A stretch of 64,000 nucleotides of DNA from NCBI GenBank assembly GCA_019634415.1, contig JAHQVJ010000140.1, positions 1 to 64,000 of the forward strand, written 5' to 3'. Positions 16,464 through 24,780 of the stretch are shown here, piece by piece. The stretch is from Myxococcales bacterium (GTDB lineage Bacteria > Myxococcota_A > UBA796 > GCA-2862545). Position 1 is the first letter of the stretch; each line of letters begins with the position of its first letter. The notes beneath the pieces are model-generated. The model searched no databases and was not told the DNA's origin. It saw only the letters and a program-made list of their open reading frames with translations. A program made the position numbers and the translations under genes.

Positions 16464-18308
16464 ATGTCGACGATGGAGGCGTTCCTCGGTCAGACCGCCG
16501 ATGACCTGTTCGTTTCGGTGGCTTCGGTGCCCGACGCCCGCGAGCTCAACGCGCTGGACGTCGCTGGGCAGCACGAGGCGAGGCAGGCCATCGGCACGGC
16601 CATCGCCAATGCGCAGCGGCACAAGGCCAGCGCGGGCTCGCGCATCGCGCTGGTGAAGGGCGAGGTGGGCTCGGGCAAGACCCACGTGCTCACCACGGCG
16701 CTGCAGCAGGCGGCCTTGGTGCCCGAGGGCGAGGTGTACCCGGTGATCCTGCAGCTCACGGCGCCCGTCACCCGCGACACCTACGAGCGGTGGTTGCTGC
16801 AGGCGTCGTTTCGGGAGGTGGGTGCGCGCCACTTCTCGGGTGAGGGCTCCCGCAGTCCCCTGAGGCGGCTGGCGGACAGGCTCCTCGAGCGGGTGGAGAC
16901 GGAGCTGTGCACGGAGCTGCTGCAGTACGTGCAGCGCCAGGACGACGACGAGGCGCTGATGCGAACGGCGCTCACGGTGGGCAAGTCCCTGCGGGAGCAG
17001 GCGCTGGAGTTCCTCGTCGAGGACCCGCCCGGTGCAGGCTTCATCGCCACGGTGATCCTGGCTGGCTACGGCGACTGGTCCGCGCTCACCTTCCTGAGGC
17101 GCAGCCACATCGATCTGCGGCTGGAGCCCTTGGGGTTGATCCCCGCCGAGACCCCCATCGATCGGATCATGGTGATCAAGGACCTGGGCATGACGGCTCA
17201 GATCGTGGGCGCCTCCCTGGCGATCGGCTTCGATCAGGTCGAGAACGCGGTGCGGCTGGGCGACGAGAACCTGTTCGTGCACGCCCTGGTCCAGGCGATC
17301 CGCATCGCGGAGTCCGTGCTCAACGTGGCCATCCTCATCGCCGTGCTAGCCGACGAGTACGACCGCATCGCGAGCGGCACCGAGAACACGCCGGGTCTGA
17401 CGGCGGGCGATCTGTTCCGGATCGAGCGGGAGCTTCCCTCGGCCGTGCGCCTGGAGCGTCCCCACGACGAGTTCCTGCGTCGGGTGGTGGGGCAGCGCCT
17501 CACCGCGCTGTGGCACAGGCAGGGGATCGAGCCGCCCAAGAGCGCGCTGGACCCGTTGCCCGACTGGTTCGTGCCGCAGTTCGACCAAGCCCGGAGCGTG
17601 CGCGGTGCGCTGCGCGAGGTCAATCGCTTTCGAGAGCAGGCCTATCGGCTGCAGCGCATGCCCACGCCGCAGGAGCTCGGTGTGGTGACCAGCGCTCCCG
17701 AGCCCTCGGACGTCGACTTCGACAAGCTCTGGGCGGACCACCGCGACTCTGGATCCGTGATCCTCGACGAGGTGTCGGACGCCACCAAGGCCAACCTGAT
17801 GGCGTGGTGGGCCCAGACGGCGAGCGGGGAGCGCCGTGGCGGCGAGACGGTGGAGGTCACCCAGCGTCGCGCGGAGGACGAGTGGAAGACCCACCTGGTG
17901 GACATCCTGTTCCTGCGGGACGGCAGCTCCATCGAGGAGCGGGTGGTGGCCCTGTGTGAGGCGCCGAACCGCAACAACCAGCTTTCGCAGCAGATCGAGG
18001 GCTTCCTCGACGCCTGCAACAGCACGGATGCTTCGCGCTCCCCTCGACCCATCGCGGTGCGCACCAAGGCCTTCCCGAAGGGGGCCACGGCTCAGCCTGC
18101 CTCCGCGCTGGAGCGCCTGGCGGATGGAGGCGGGCTCCAGCTCGAGCTGGGGGAGATCGAGTGGCATGCCCTGCAGGAGGCCAAGACCTTCGCCGACGGG
18201 CACGCCAGCGACCCCTCCTTCTTGGCGTGGCGACGGGACCGCCAGTGGCTGCTGCAGCTCATCCCGACGCTTAGCCCCGTGATCACGGCTCCGCTGCTCG
18301 CGCACTGA
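16464..18308 (+). CDS. P-loop ATPase, partner of the winged-helix protein
   Basis: 614 residues. Walker A is ALVKGEVGSGKTHVL near residue 60; a Walker B-like strand reads ASLAIGFDQVENA near residue 255, the DQxE form seen in KAP/STAND-like and BREX-type ATPases. Family members with this pattern often sit in conflict or DNA-processing systems, but I cannot assign it to BrxC/PglY or another named family; it is much shorter than BrxC (~1200). The C-terminal third holds a separate region (DEWKTHLVDILFLRDGSSIE) that looks like a small alpha/beta domain. ATG 16464 follows the upstream stop by 4 nt. No membrane segment is obvious. Confidence 0.75.
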   Translation: MSTMEAFLGQTADDLFVSVASVPDARELNALDVAGQHEARQAIGTAIANAQRHKASAGSRIALVKGEVGSGKTHVLTTALQQAALVPEGEVYPVILQLTAPVTRDTYERWLLQASFREVGARHFSGEGSRSPLRRLADRLLERVETELCTELLQYVQRQDDDEALMRTALTVGKSLREQALEFLVEDPPGAGFIATVILAGYGDWSALTFLRRSHIDLRLEPLGLIPAETPIDRIMVIKDLGMTAQIVGASLAIGFDQVENAVRLGDENLFVHALVQAIRIAESVLNVAILIAVLADEYDRIASGTENTPGLTAGDLFRIERELPSAVRLERPHDEFLRRVVGQRLTALWHRQGIEPPKSALDPLPDWFVPQFDQARSVRGALREVNRFREQAYRLQRMPTPQELGVVTSAPEPSDVDFDKLWADHRDSGSVILDEVSDATKANLMAWWAQTASGERRGGETVEVTQRRAEDEWKTHLVDILFLRDGSSIEERVVALCEAPNRNNQLSQQIEGFLDACNSTDASRSPRPIAVRTKAFPKGATAQPASALERLADGGGLQLELGEIEWHALQEAKTFADGHASDPSFLAWRRDRQWLLQLIPTLSPVITAPLLAH

Positions 18309-18325
18309 GCGCTCGGGCTGCCCGG

Positions 18326-18354
18326 CGGCGTCCTCTGGTCCGATGAGGACGCCG
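18326..18354. terminator. Hairpin between ATPase and histidine kinase
   Basis: CGGCGTCCTC (18326-18335), 9-nt loop, GAGGACGCCG (18345-18354): a perfect 10-bp stem. Its right arm ends at the GGAGGG ribosome site of the kinase (18354-18359), so it could terminate upstream transcription or limit translation of the kinase. There is no T-tract. Confidence 0.5.
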
Positions 18355-18364
18355 GAGGGTGAGC

Positions 18365-19663
18365 ATGGGGCTGACTCGGGCCGGCGAAGAGGAGATCTCC
18401 GATCTGGAGGAGCTACGTCGCCAGCGCTCCCTGGAGCGCGAGTGGCTCCTGCGCATCCAGCAGATCACCCACACCCTGGCGGGGCGAGCCACCGTCGACG
18501 ACGCCTGTGCGCAGCTCGCGCGAGAGCTGGTGCACCAGTCCTCCTTCGACGTGGCCATGGTGGGGATGGCCCGCCACTTCGGTGCGACCCTCGACGCTGC
18601 CGAGCAAGGTCACGTGCTGCTGTTCGCCAGGGAGGTGGCGGCAGGGGTTCACATCCAGGTGGAGGATCGGCCCACCGCCCCCGTGCCGTGGCTGATGGGC
18701 GGGCCCCTCGGCATCGACCATGCCCTGGTGGTGGTGGTGGGGCGGACCCATCGGGCGCAGCGGGGCTACGATCGGGCGGCAGCGGAGCAGGAGGTCAAGC
18801 ACTTCTCGTTCTTGCTCGAGACCTGCCATCACGTGTTCGCTGCGGTGCGTCTGCGGGAGCAGCTGCTGCAGGAGCGCAACCGCCTTCGGGCCGCCGTGGC
18901 CGACAAGACGGCTCAGCTACGCACCGCCCTGGTGGACGCTCAGCGTGCTCGGGACGCCGCCGAAGCAGCAAACCAGGCCAAGAGTCGATTCCTCGCCAAC
19001 ACGTCTCACGAGCTGCGCACGCCGCTCAATGCCGTGATCGGCTACGCACAGCTGCTCAAGGAGTCCGCTGAGGAGCGCGGGTCGTCCTGGATGATGGCTG
19101 ATCTGAGTCGCATCGAGTCGTCGGGCACCCACCTGCTGGGGATCATCTCCGACATCCTGGATCTCACCAAGATCGAGGCGGGTCGAATCGAGCTTCGGGT
19201 GGTGCCGTTTCCCCTCGAGCCCCTGCTCCGGGAGGTGTGTGCGCGCGCGGAGGCGCTGTGCTCGAAGCAAGGAAACCGCTTCGAGGCCTCGCTGCAGCCC
19301 ATCGGCACCGTGGAGGGAGATCCGGATCGCGTGCGTCAGATCTTGCTGAACCTGCTGTCCAACGCGGCCAAGTTCACCACCAACGGCTGGATCCAGCTGC
19401 GCACCTACGCCACCGAGCGTCACGCCTGCTTCGAGATCACCGACGACGGCATCGGGATGACGCCCGAGCAGCTGGAGCGGGTGTTCGAGATGTTCCAGCA
19501 GGGGGACTCGTCCGCCACGCGTCGCTATGGCGGATCGGGCCTGGGGTTGACCATCACCCGCAGCCTGGTGGACATGATGTCGGGCTCGCTCACCGTCGAC
19601 AGCGAGCCTGGCTTGGGCTCCACCTTCGCGGTGTGCTTGCCCCTCAGGGTGGTGCCGTCTTGA
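18365..19663 (+). CDS. Cytoplasmic sensor histidine kinase
   Basis: 432 residues. An N-terminal GAF-like sensory domain spans residues ~30-160 (HTLAGRATVDDACAQLAREL onward), then a coiled coil, then a HisKA domain with H-box ANTSHELRTPLNAVIGYAQL. The HATPase domain has N-box QILLNLLSNAAKFT, G1 EITDDGIGM, F-box VFEMFQQGD and G2 YGGSGLGLTI. All catalytic boxes are intact. No membrane segment or receiver domain is present, so it is soluble and its response regulator must be elsewhere. ATG 18365 is preferred over GTG 18359 because GGAGGG sits 6 nt upstream. It converges on the phosphoesterase gene, overlapping by 20 nt. Confidence 0.9.
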   Translation: MGLTRAGEEEISDLEELRRQRSLEREWLLRIQQITHTLAGRATVDDACAQLARELVHQSSFDVAMVGMARHFGATLDAAEQGHVLLFAREVAAGVHIQVEDRPTAPVPWLMGGPLGIDHALVVVVGRTHRAQRGYDRAAAEQEVKHFSFLLETCHHVFAAVRLREQLLQERNRLRAAVADKTAQLRTALVDAQRARDAAEAANQAKSRFLANTSHELRTPLNAVIGYAQLLKESAEERGSSWMMADLSRIESSGTHLLGIISDILDLTKIEAGRIELRVVPFPLEPLLREVCARAEALCSKQGNRFEASLQPIGTVEGDPDRVRQILLNLLSNAAKFTTNGWIQLRTYATERHACFEITDDGIGMTPEQLERVFEMFQQGDSSATRRYGGSGLGLTITRSLVDMMSGSLTVDSEPGLGSTFAVCLPLRVVPS

Positions 19664-21329
19664 TGGCGTCGTAGGCGGCACGCCGCTGATCTGCCCCGTC
19701 GATCAAGGCGTTGCGCGGCCAGTAGCCGCGGTCCTTGTCGAAGAGCAGATCGAGGAGGACACGGGCGGAGGGATGCGCCTCGGCGGCGCGCACGGCCTGC
19801 ACACAGCGAGCCGCGACCACCTCGTCGTCGACCTGTCGCTCGGACTCCGTGCCCCACGGGATCTCCACGTGGCAGGTGGCGCCCACGCCCAGCGCCTCGG
19901 CGCGCTGCGCGGCGGCAGCTACCTGCGGAGCCACTTCGCCCGGAGATCCGATCCGAAAGGCGATGCGCGTCACCGCGGAGGCGCGGCACAGCTCGTCGAG
20001 GGCGGGATCGTCGGGGGCGAAGCCCTCCCGAGGGAAGTGGGAGTGGTACCCCGAGTCGCCGCCGTCGTGGGGCTTGCCGATCCGGCCCAGCGTGAGGGCG
20101 GGGCCCGTCCAGCTGGCGAGTGCCGAGCGGATGCGCTCCAGGTCGCGGGGGCGGGCCACCACCTCCCACTCGGCGTCCCCCCCGTGCGCGTCGTACAGGG
20201 CGCGCTCGTCGTCGGTGGGGAGGCCAGACGCCGACGCAGCCGAGAACACGCCCGTGGCCACGCCGTGCCGAGCCAGCAGCGCCAGCCGATGCCGCACGGC
20301 CTCGTCCTGCAGATCGGTGAGGGGAATGCGGATCCGAGACAGCCCGAGGTCGAGGACGTGCAGCAGGGCGGCATCGTCGCGAGCCACCTTGCGCGTCAGC
20401 GCGTCGAGGTCGCCGTAGGGCAGCTCGGCGGTACGACCCAGGCGATGCCGCAGCCAGACGCCGAGCCGTCGCCGGGGACCGGGCCGTGGCTGCGCCACGA
20501 AGGGCCGCATCACCTGCAGCTCGTGGCCGGTGTCGGTGATGGTGAGCAGCGACACGCCCAGGTGAGGCCGGTCATCTCGCCCGTGCTCGGCGTCGGCGGG
20601 GGGAACACGGCGCAGCGCTGCGTACTCGGGCCGGGTGAAGGCGGCCGAGGGCAGGCTGTACAGGTCCATGTCGCCGTGGCGGTTGTAGAAGAAGCGGTGC
20701 ACGTGCCCGCTGAACAGGGCCTCCACCCCGTGGGTGGTGCACAGCTGAAGCAGCCATGCGCGCGTGCTCGGGCCGAGGTTGTCGTAGTGCTCCGGCTCGT
20801 CGGCGGTGCACAGGAACGGCGGGTAGTGGGTGAACACGAAGGTGCGCTTGCTGGCATCCGCCAGATCCTGGGCGAGCCAGGCGCGCTGGGCGTCGCCCTC
20901 CTCCGTCTCGGCCTCCAGCAGCGTGCCGTCCACGATCACCAGGTGTGCACCTGGCAGATCCAGGGACTGGAACGGAGCACCCCAGCGCTCGCGGAACGCG
21001 TCGCGGCCTTGCTGGACCTGTGCGGGGGCATTCGCGGTGGTGCGCTTGTCTCCCACGTCGTGGTTGCCGGGAACCACCACGATGGGGCATCCCAGATCGC
21101 CGTAGATCTCGTCGGCCACCCGCAGGGCCTCCACGTGGGTGGACAGCGTGGGGATGGGGTGCACCACGTCCCCGAGGTGCACGATCAGATCGGGCTTCAT
21201 GCCCCGGATCATCTCGGCGACGATCCGGTTGCGGTCATTGTGGCCGGCGTCGGAGGGAAACGCGCGTTGGCCGTCGTCGTAGGGCACCCGCACGTGGGTG
21301 TCCGTCACCAGGGCGATGGTGTGAGGCAT
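19644..21329 (-). CDS. Calcineurin-like metallophosphoesterase with C-terminal extra domain
   Basis: 561 residues. The N-terminal ~270 residues carry all five metallophosphoesterase motifs: DTHV, GDVVH, GNHD, FTHYPPF (standing for GHxxxF) and GHVHRFF. The C-terminal ~250 residues (from ~residue 300) read like a TIM-barrel-type domain (LLHVLDLGLSRIRIPLTDLQ, HGVATGVFSAASAS) followed by RVLLDLLFDKDRGYWPRNA. The combination is unusual and the substrate is unknown. There is no signal peptide, so it is probably cytoplasmic. It diverges from the GDPD gene, and its 3' end overlaps that of the histidine kinase. Confidence 0.85.
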   Translation of the reverse strand: MPHTIALVTDTHVRVPYDDGQRAFPSDAGHNDRNRIVAEMIRGMKPDLIVHLGDVVHPIPTLSTHVEALRVADEIYGDLGCPIVVVPGNHDVGDKRTTANAPAQVQQGRDAFRERWGAPFQSLDLPGAHLVIVDGTLLEAETEEGDAQRAWLAQDLADASKRTFVFTHYPPFLCTADEPEHYDNLGPSTRAWLLQLCTTHGVEALFSGHVHRFFYNRHGDMDLYSLPSAAFTRPEYAALRRVPPADAEHGRDDRPHLGVSLLTITDTGHELQVMRPFVAQPRPGPRRRLGVWLRHRLGRTAELPYGDLDALTRKVARDDAALLHVLDLGLSRIRIPLTDLQDEAVRHRLALLARHGVATGVFSAASASGLPTDDERALYDAHGGDAEWEVVARPRDLERIRSALASWTGPALTLGRIGKPHDGGDSGYHSHFPREGFAPDDPALDELCRASAVTRIAFRIGSPGEVAPQVAAAAQRAEALGVGATCHVEIPWGTESERQVDDEVVAARCVQAVRAAEAHPSARVLLDLLFDKDRGYWPRNALIDGADQRRAAYDAIKTAPP

Positions 21330-21358
21330 GGCCCACAGTAGCGCGATAGGCGGCCGCT

Positions 21359-22105
21359 GTGACCCATCCCTTTCGGCTGTACGGGCATCGGGGTGCAGCA
21401 GCGCATCACCCCGAGAACACGATGCGATCCTTCGCTGCGGCCTTCGAGGCCGGCGCCGACGCCATCGAGACGGACGTGCGGCTGTCCAGCGATGGTCGGG
21501 TGGTCATCTTCCACGACGAAGACGGGGCACGGACGTGCGGTCGTCCCGAGTTGCTCCGGCGGACTCCATGGGACGAGGTGCGCACGTGGGATGCGGGGGA
21601 AGGGGAGCACCCGGTGCTGCTGTCGGACGTGCTGGAGACCTGGCCGGATCGCTTCGTGAACGTGGATGTCAAGGATGGAGACCCGGACGCAGCGCTCGCC
21701 ACGCTCCAGGTCCTCCGTCGCCAGGAGCGCACGGGCGCCGTGGGGTTGGGGAGCTTCCACCACGCCGCGGTACGGGCCCTGCGCCGCGGTGGATGGTCGG
21801 GGCAGCTCGCCTTGTCGCCGCGAGAGGTCGCGCTCACCCGCTTCCTACCGGTGCCCGCCTCGCGCGCGCTGGTGCGCGGGAGTGCCGCCCAGATCCCGAC
21901 CCACGAGGGGCGGATCCGTCTCGATGCCGCATGGTTCGTGTCGCGCATGCACCGGCTCGGCTTGCGGGTGGACTACTGGACGATCGACGATCCGGCCGAG
22001 GCCGTTCGGCTCGTACAGCGCGGGGCGGACGGTATCGTCACCAACGATCCGGCCGCCATCGCGGCGGCCTTGGGCAGGGGGCAGCATGGCGTCGGTTCCG
22101 ACTGA
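21359..22105 (+). CDS. Glycerophosphodiester phosphodiesterase (GDPD)
   Basis: 248 residues, the size of cytoplasmic UgpQ-type enzymes. The active-site signature is intact: YGHRGAAAHHPENTMRSFAA, then GADAIETDVRLSSDGRVVIFHD (metal-binding Glu and Asp plus the second His). The C-terminus has the usual VDYWTIDDPAEAVRLVQRGADG strand-helix. It hydrolyses glycerophosphodiesters to glycerol 3-phosphate and an alcohol. The start is a GTG (21359) with a weak AGGCGG upstream. It overlaps the next gene by 20 nt. Confidence 0.9.
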   Translation: MTHPFRLYGHRGAAAHHPENTMRSFAAAFEAGADAIETDVRLSSDGRVVIFHDEDGARTCGRPELLRRTPWDEVRTWDAGEGEHPVLLSDVLETWPDRFVNVDVKDGDPDAALATLQVLRRQERTGAVGLGSFHHAAVRALRRGGWSGQLALSPREVALTRFLPVPASRALVRGSAAQIPTHEGRIRLDAAWFVSRMHRLGLRVDYWTIDDPAEAVRLVQRGADGIVTNDPAAIAAALGRGQHGVGSD

Positions 22106-22892
22106 CTTCGGTGGAGCGGTGGACTTCTACGTGGAGAAGTGCCGCCAATACCTGCGTCGCACGGAGCTCACCTACCGCATCGCCGCAGACGTGCTGGCGA
22201 GCGAGCCCGAGGCCTCGCTGGTGCAGCGCTACGGCCAGACGGTGGCCGACGCGGTGGGCTCGACCCTGCGTGGCCCCACGGGGCGGGAGCGCCTCGAGCG
22301 GGTGCTGGCTCGCTCCCACTTGTCCACGCAGAAGGCGAACTTCGAGCTGTTCCTGAACCGCATCGCGGCGGCGAAGTGGGAGTTCCATCTCGACCAGGTC
22401 CTGGCGCGCTGGCCGCATCCGATCCGCGTGCCGAGCGACAGCTTCCTGCGTCCCGCGGAGGCGGGGGCGCCCTTCAGTGTGGCGGAGCTGAACGTGCCGA
22501 GCATGGGCCTGTCGGATCTGGTGGGGCACCTCAAGGTGATCTGCGGGATCAACGGGCTGTCCTTCTCGCAGTGGGCGGGGCTCTCCGTGCCGGTGGAGGC
22601 GGGACAGTTGCGGGTGGATCTGTGGTCTCAGGTGGTCGTGTCGTTCCAGGTTCGCCACCTGTTCGAGCACCGCGACGGCAGGGTCAGCCGCGCGTTTCGC
22701 AACCACGTCACGCCGTACTGGAGCCGGTCGAGCTGGGGTGGCTCCAAGACGCTCGAGGATCTGGCGCAGCGCGACGCGACGGGCCGGGCGGTGAAGGTGG
22801 GCACCCGAGCGCTGGACTTCCTGGCCACCACCGAGGCGATGGTGCAGGGAGCGGAGCGGATCGGTCGTGCCATGGGGGCTAGCGAGGTGTGA
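22086..22892 (+). CDS. HEPN-like domain protein (candidate ribonuclease)
   Basis: 268 residues, mainly alpha-helical. Near residue 195 it has SFQVRHLFEHRDGRVSRAF, which fits the R-x4-6-H catalytic motif of HEPN ribonucleases, with the RHL-x-x-H-R/N-DG form typical of RiboL-PSP/MAE_28990-type HEPN domains. Such proteins often act as RNases in conflict systems or as stress effectors. The N-terminal half (FYVEKCRQYLRRTELTYRI, then ARSHLSTQKANFELFLNRIA) is unassigned. Its ATG lies inside the end of the GDPD gene. It converges on the RNase M5-like gene with a 14-nt overlap. The HEPN call is motif-based only. Confidence 0.6.
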   Translation: MASVPTDFGGAVDFYVEKCRQYLRRTELTYRIAADVLASEPEASLVQRYGQTVADAVGSTLRGPTGRERLERVLARSHLSTQKANFELFLNRIAAAKWEFHLDQVLARWPHPIRVPSDSFLRPAEAGAPFSVAELNVPSMGLSDLVGHLKVICGINGLSFSQWAGLSVPVEAGQLRVDLWSQVVVSFQVRHLFEHRDGRVSRAFRNHVTPYWSRSSWGGSKTLEDLAQRDATGRAVKVGTRALDFLATTEAMVQGAERIGRAMGASEV

Positions 22893-23439
22893 GATCCTGC
22901 GAACGGGGAGGGGTGGCCATCAGGGCCTCTTCCAGCTCTTCGCGCAGCACGCCATAGTGGTTGAGCCGGCGCAGGAGCTGCTTGGCGTTGGCGTAGCCGA
23001 TCCCCAGTCGCCGCCCGACGGCTCGACGGCGCAGCTGGGCACCGGAGGAGCCCACTAGCCGGTAGTGGTGCAGATCGGCGGTGGTGAAGCGAGGAGGGGC
23101 TGTGGTGTGGCTGGCACGAGCCTGGCTCAGGGCGAGGCGGATGGCCTCGGGCCCGGCGTGCTCCACGCCGATGTCGGCGTCGCGAAGGCAGTCCCGAAGC
23201 GGGAGGTGGGCGTGCTTGCAGCCAGGGGCGAGCGCGCTGACGCGCCGACGGATCTGCTCACCGGCCGTGTCGGGATCGGTGAGCACGATGATGCCAGCGT
23301 GTGCGGCAGCGCGCTTGATCCGCTGCACGGTGTCCACGCTGATCATGAAGCCCCCCGTGCACAGCACCTCCGCCTGCACGGCTCGGTGCACGGCGGAGGC
23401 GTCGTGGATGCCCTCCACCACGATGATCTCGCGAATCAT
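22879..23439 (-). CDS. Ribonuclease M5-like TOPRIM protein
   Basis: 186 residues. The TOPRIM domain starts at the N-terminus: IIVVEGIHDASAVHRAV (catalytic Glu), IIVLTDPDTAGEQIRRRV (the DxD motif), then HLPLRDCLRDADIGVEHAGP. The C-terminal half (FTTADLHHYRLVG, RLGIGYANAKQLLRRLNHYG) matches the DUF4093/RNase M5 C-terminal region. RNase M5 matures 5S rRNA and is best known from Bacillota. The ATG at 23439 has AAGGAAG 6 nt upstream, and its first bases overlap the stop of the PAS gene (ATGA), so the two are coupled. Confidence 0.8.
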   Translation of the reverse strand: MIREIIVVEGIHDASAVHRAVQAEVLCTGGFMISVDTVQRIKRAAAHAGIIVLTDPDTAGEQIRRRVSALAPGCKHAHLPLRDCLRDADIGVEHAGPEAIRLALSQARASHTTAPPRFTTADLHHYRLVGSSGAQLRRRAVGRRLGIGYANAKQLLRRLNHYGVLREELEEALMATPPRSQDLTPR

Positions 23440-24764
23440 CCGGCACTTCCTTGCAGGGCTCGGGTGGCGGCGCTGACGAGGTCTGCGTCCTCGGGGGGAA
23501 ACGTGTGCTCGGGCCACAGCTGCAGCCCCCACTGGGGCTTCGTCTCCGACAGCACCAGCCCGCGTACCGACAGCAGCGCGTGCAGCTCGCGCGGGGGCTG
23601 CTCCTTGGCGTCCACCACCACCACGAGGGCGCGGCGTCGCGCGCGGATGGAGGTGTCTGCCGCCGGCAGCGTGGGCTGCACCTCCACGGCCCAGCCGGCC
23701 TGGGTCAGCACCTGGTGGACGTGCTGGGCGCGCTCGGAGCTTCCCACCACCACACAGCCGCCCACGGTGCGCTCCAGGTGGCGGAGTCGACTGACCACCT
23801 CGTGGGCATCGATGGGCAGGCCGATGTGGGCGTCGTCGGGCACGCCGGGCGGGTTGTCGGCGGCGGCCACCAGCACGGGCATGCCCGCCAGCGCCGGATC
23901 TCGCAGCACCTGCGACAGCCAGGTGCCGATCTCTTGGGCGGAGGCGTCCACGAGCAGGGCCCTCGGCGCCTCGGCCACCAACGCCGAGGGGGTGGGGCGC
24001 TCCTGCCAGGTGAGATCGGGCAGGCCCACCCGAGCGAGCTTCCGCCGCAGGGCCTCCCGGGCATCCGGCGGTTGCGCGTCGACGACCACCACCCGCTTCG
24101 GAGGCGGGGTGCTGGCCATCGTCAGGTCGTGGGGGATGATGGTGGCTGGCGAGTCGGCAGGAGGGTCGGCCATCACCGTCTCCTCCACCTCCACCGCGGG
24201 GCGCACGATGTAGACGACGCGGTTGGCGCTGGCTGGCCCACAGTGCACCGTGACGGGCATGTGGGTGTCGTCGGCGCGGCGTGCCCGCATGTCCCACTCG
24301 AAGCCCACGAGCGGCCCCTTGGGCCCCCGCGTGCGCCGCTCCCGACGTCGCAGCTCGGCGTCGCTCAAGGCGGGCAGGAGCCGCTGGACCGGTGTGCCGG
24401 CCAGAGAGCGCGACCCGAAGTGCGCCAGCGCCGCGGGGTTGGCCGCCACCACCAGGCCGTCGGGCCCCACCAACAGCGCGGCGTCGAGCAGCGCGTCGAT
24501 CCCGGCACCGTCGGACCAAGGGCTCAAGGTGTTCAGGGTGTTACGCAGCTGTGCCTGAGCGCCCTGGAGCCGTGCGGTCAGCCATCCCATCCAGGCCAAC
24601 AGGAAGGGAAGCGTGTCCACCACGTAGGCCGCGGCGAACCGCTGGTGCGCGTGCCACCACCCTCCCGGATGGGTGGCGTAGACGAGGACCAGACAGGCCA
24701 GGCCGATGATGGCGCCGGCGGCGGTCCACCACACGGTGCGTTGGGACAAGCGGTTCGAGTGCAT
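23436..24764 (-). CDS. Membrane PAS protein with degenerate receiver-like domains
   Basis: About 442 residues. Two N-terminal membrane helices (TVWWTAAGAIIGLACLVLVY; RFAAAYVVDTLPFLLAWMGW) are followed by a PAS-like domain at ~85-190 (ALLVGPDGLVVAANPAALAH). Two receiver-like alpha/beta repeats follow (RVVVVDAQPPDAREALRRKL; GCVVVGSSERAQHVHQVLTQ), lacking a clear phosphoacceptor pocket. It has no kinase or output domain. The start is uncertain: ATG 24764 is given because it avoids overlapping the divergent kinase start; ATG 24791 is also in frame. It is translationally coupled to the RNase M5-like gene. Confidence 0.65.
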   Translation of the reverse strand: MHSNRLSQRTVWWTAAGAIIGLACLVLVYATHPGGWWHAHQRFAAAYVVDTLPFLLAWMGWLTARLQGAQAQLRNTLNTLSPWSDGAGIDALLDAALLVGPDGLVVAANPAALAHFGSRSLAGTPVQRLLPALSDAELRRRERRTRGPKGPLVGFEWDMRARRADDTHMPVTVHCGPASANRVVYIVRPAVEVEETVMADPPADSPATIIPHDLTMASTPPPKRVVVVDAQPPDAREALRRKLARVGLPDLTWQERPTPSALVAEAPRALLVDASAQEIGTWLSQVLRDPALAGMPVLVAAADNPPGVPDDAHIGLPIDAHEVVSRLRHLERTVGGCVVVGSSERAQHVHQVLTQAGWAVEVQPTLPAADTSIRARRRALVVVVDAKEQPPRELHALLSVRGLVLSETKPQWGLQLWPEHTFPPEDADLVSAATRALQGSAG

Positions 24765-24780
24765 GTCGTGGAAGGCTACA

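Noticed and set aside
16464..18308. Assignment of the ATPase to BREX (BrxC/PglY)
   Set aside because: The Walker patterns are similar, but the protein is about half the BrxC length and no BrxA, BrxB, PglX or PglZ gene is nearby.
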